From the NCBI GenBank assembly GCA_040954595.2, contig CM082591.2:8370001-8434000 (forward strand): 64,000 nt of DNA. Direction: 5' to 3'. Shown piece by piece: positions 62,551-64,000 of this stretch; the first letter of the stretch is position 1, and the number at the start of each line of letters is the position of its first letter. The notes under the pieces are model-generated. The model made no database searches, was not told where the DNA came from, and saw only the letters and a list, made by a program, of their open reading frames with translations. The position numbers and the translations under genes were made by a program. Source of the DNA: Balanoglossus misakiensis. Lineage: Eukaryota > Hemichordata.

Positions 62551-63576
62551 ATTACAAACAAATTACCTTACACATTCATAGCATGCTAAATGTATTACTG
62601 CTACATTGCGCTTATAACAATCGAAAACCCGGTCGTAAAACGACAACGCAAAAAATAGAGTCAACTGTATTCATGGCATGGTATTAAAAATTTCAACGAA
62701 TAAATCTACTATACACAGTTTCAAAATGACAGCGTTTATCGTAGGCCTAAATGTGATAATTTGAAAGATAGAAAATTCCTTATATTTAACCTTTTGTATA
62801 CGCCAGAGTTGTCATATGCACCCCGGAAAGATGTAACCTATAGACGACGTGTCTTAATCCAAGGCAGCGTTGAAAATTTCGGGTGACTCATTGCCACGCG
62901 CACTCTTAAATGCTGTAACCAGACTATTGTGTTCAGTTTTCTTTAGAGAAATGTCTTTTAAAAGGGAGGGGTCACAAAGAGTGACTTTTGCATAAATGTC
63001 TTCTGTGAAATTGGAGAGCCAATATAAATCGTTTTCAATTCGTTTTCACCAACTACAATTCACCCGTTTTCGCTAAAATTAAATAATAAAATGAACTTGA
63101 AGGGCTTCAAAATAGTGCATTCTGGGGGGGGGGGGGGACGTGTCAAGTGTGATTGTTGTAGCATATGACCTAGTCTCAACCATTGGTGCACAGTTGACTT
63201 GCGGTTGATGAAAACTACTTCTATTGGCTATTACAATTACATCGCAGAAGATGCAGATGCAAAAATCACCCTTAGTGACCCATCTCTTTAATTCCCATAG
63301 CACAGAAAAAAATAAGATCGCTAGTCGTTTCATGATGAACGCATGTAGTATTTTTTCTCAGTATCTTCCTATGACCAAACCATATTATTATGAAACCTGT
63401 ACTAGGTGCAGGTAAAAAGGAGTTTTCGTTTAACTCTTGGCAGTGAATTTTATGTTTATTTTGATGTAGCGTGATGCGCGATGGCGTAAATGTCATTGTT
63501 TTTAAAGTTACACAACTTTGATCATCACACAACTATACTGATTCTGACTTTCCTTTCGTAGATACTTCAGCCCGCG

Positions 63577-63864
63577 ATGGAAAATCAGATAAATCGACTC
63601 AAATGCTTGTATTACGATCTGGATGGACAGATCGTCAGAGATAACCTTGACGAGATGAAGGTACTCCTCAGCGACAAAATAAAACCACGTGACATCGAAA
63701 GTTTAACCAAGTCATACAAAGTCTTCGAGAAATTAGAAGAGCTGGGGTATATATCAGAGAACGACCTTGAACTCTTAATCAACCTCTTCAAGACGATGAA
63801 GATGCCAAAATTAATAAAGATGATAGAGGAATATCTAACACCCGAGCATGACGCACCTGTTTAG
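63577..63864 (+). CDS. Death-effector-domain protein (95 aa)
   Basis: The exon has acceptor TTTCGTAG (ending 63561), a 15-base leader and a good start context (GCGATGG). The protein MENQINRLKCLYYDLDGQIV, then DNLDEMKVLLSDKIKPRDIE, KVFEKLEELGYISENDLELL, INLFKTMKMPKLIKMIEEYL fits a single six-helix death effector domain from end to end, followed by PEHDAPV and TAG. DEDs form apoptotic and inflammatory assemblies with FADD, caspase-8 and FLIP. The usual RxDL at the start of helix 6 is changed to MPKL. With no caspase or death domain in this exon it may act as a stand-alone adaptor or inhibitor (inference). It may have other isoforms beyond the window. Confidence 0.8.
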   Translation: MENQINRLKCLYYDLDGQIVRDNLDEMKVLLSDKIKPRDIESLTKSYKVFEKLEELGYISENDLELLINLFKTMKMPKLIKMIEEYLTPEHDAPV

Positions 63865-64000
63865 AGTACATACATGTATTACCACTGTCAAGCAGAACAG
63901 TTGCAATTCAAACAGTTGACAGAAATAGACACTAGTGGTGACATTGAAGGACATACCAAAAGAGATTGCAGGATCACCATTTTTGTTTTTAAAATACATT

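Overview
This is a window of animal nuclear DNA. It has split genes with GT-AG junctions, replication-dependent histone genes with 3' stem-loops, an extracellular multidomain gene of chordin/kielin type, a death-effector-domain gene, and many short inverted-repeat transposons. The composition (roughly 60% A+T, many MITE-like elements, single scattered histone genes, a stand-alone DED protein) fits a marine invertebrate such as a hemichordate, cephalochordate or lophotrochozoan. The species cannot be fixed from the sequence alone.

About 4.7-49.6 kb is dominated by one minus-strand gene built from paired half-module exons of von Willebrand factor type C (VWC) domains. In transcription order it holds three damaged or divergent VWC modules (49.6-47.2 kb), then an eight-exon block coding for about five VWC modules. 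That block is present four times head-to-tail (46.5-41.3, 40.2-34.0, 32.8-26.6 and 25.5-17.4 kb). Then come a closing VWC module (16.9-16.0 kb), a VWD domain (15.3 kb), a C8 domain (13.8 kb), two EGF domains (10.7 and 10.1 kb), a Gln-rich coiled-coil exon (6.9 kb) and a probable last exon (4.8 kb). Intron phases agree from exon to exon, so one transcript is plausible. The family resemblance is to kielin/chordin-like and crossveinless-2/BMPER proteins, secreted regulators of BMP signalling. Several exons carry lesions: a one-base excess shared by all four blocks, an in-frame stop, and a MITE-truncated exon. The locus is therefore either partly pseudogenised or contains residual assembly errors.

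The block junctions (25.5-26.6, 32.8-34.0 and 40.2-41.3 kb) each carry the same foldback transposon. Block 1 has a private 1.9 kb repeat insertion. Block 4 lacks a 1,007-bp segment that blocks 1-3 have. An F-box retropseudogene lies on the plus strand inside an intron (12.5-13.6 kb).

Upstream, 49.6-51.65 kb is the 3' end of a second minus-strand gene of unknown function, whose stop codon lies directly on the first VWC remnant. Next are a degenerate tandem array of about 160-bp units (51.7-52.65 kb), a decayed DDE transposase fragment (52.9-53.3 kb) and repeat-rich DNA to 57.4 kb.

From 57.4 to 61.2 kb is a small histone cluster: H2B (minus) and H2A (plus) diverging from a shared promoter, H4 (minus), and a broken second H2B (minus). 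H2A is frameshifted by a 32-bp tandem duplication, and the intact H2B has lost its 3' stem-loop to a repeat.

The window ends with a plus-strand, 95-residue death-effector-domain protein (63.58-63.86 kb), preceded by what look like two tandemly duplicated untranslated first exons (62.1-62.55 kb).
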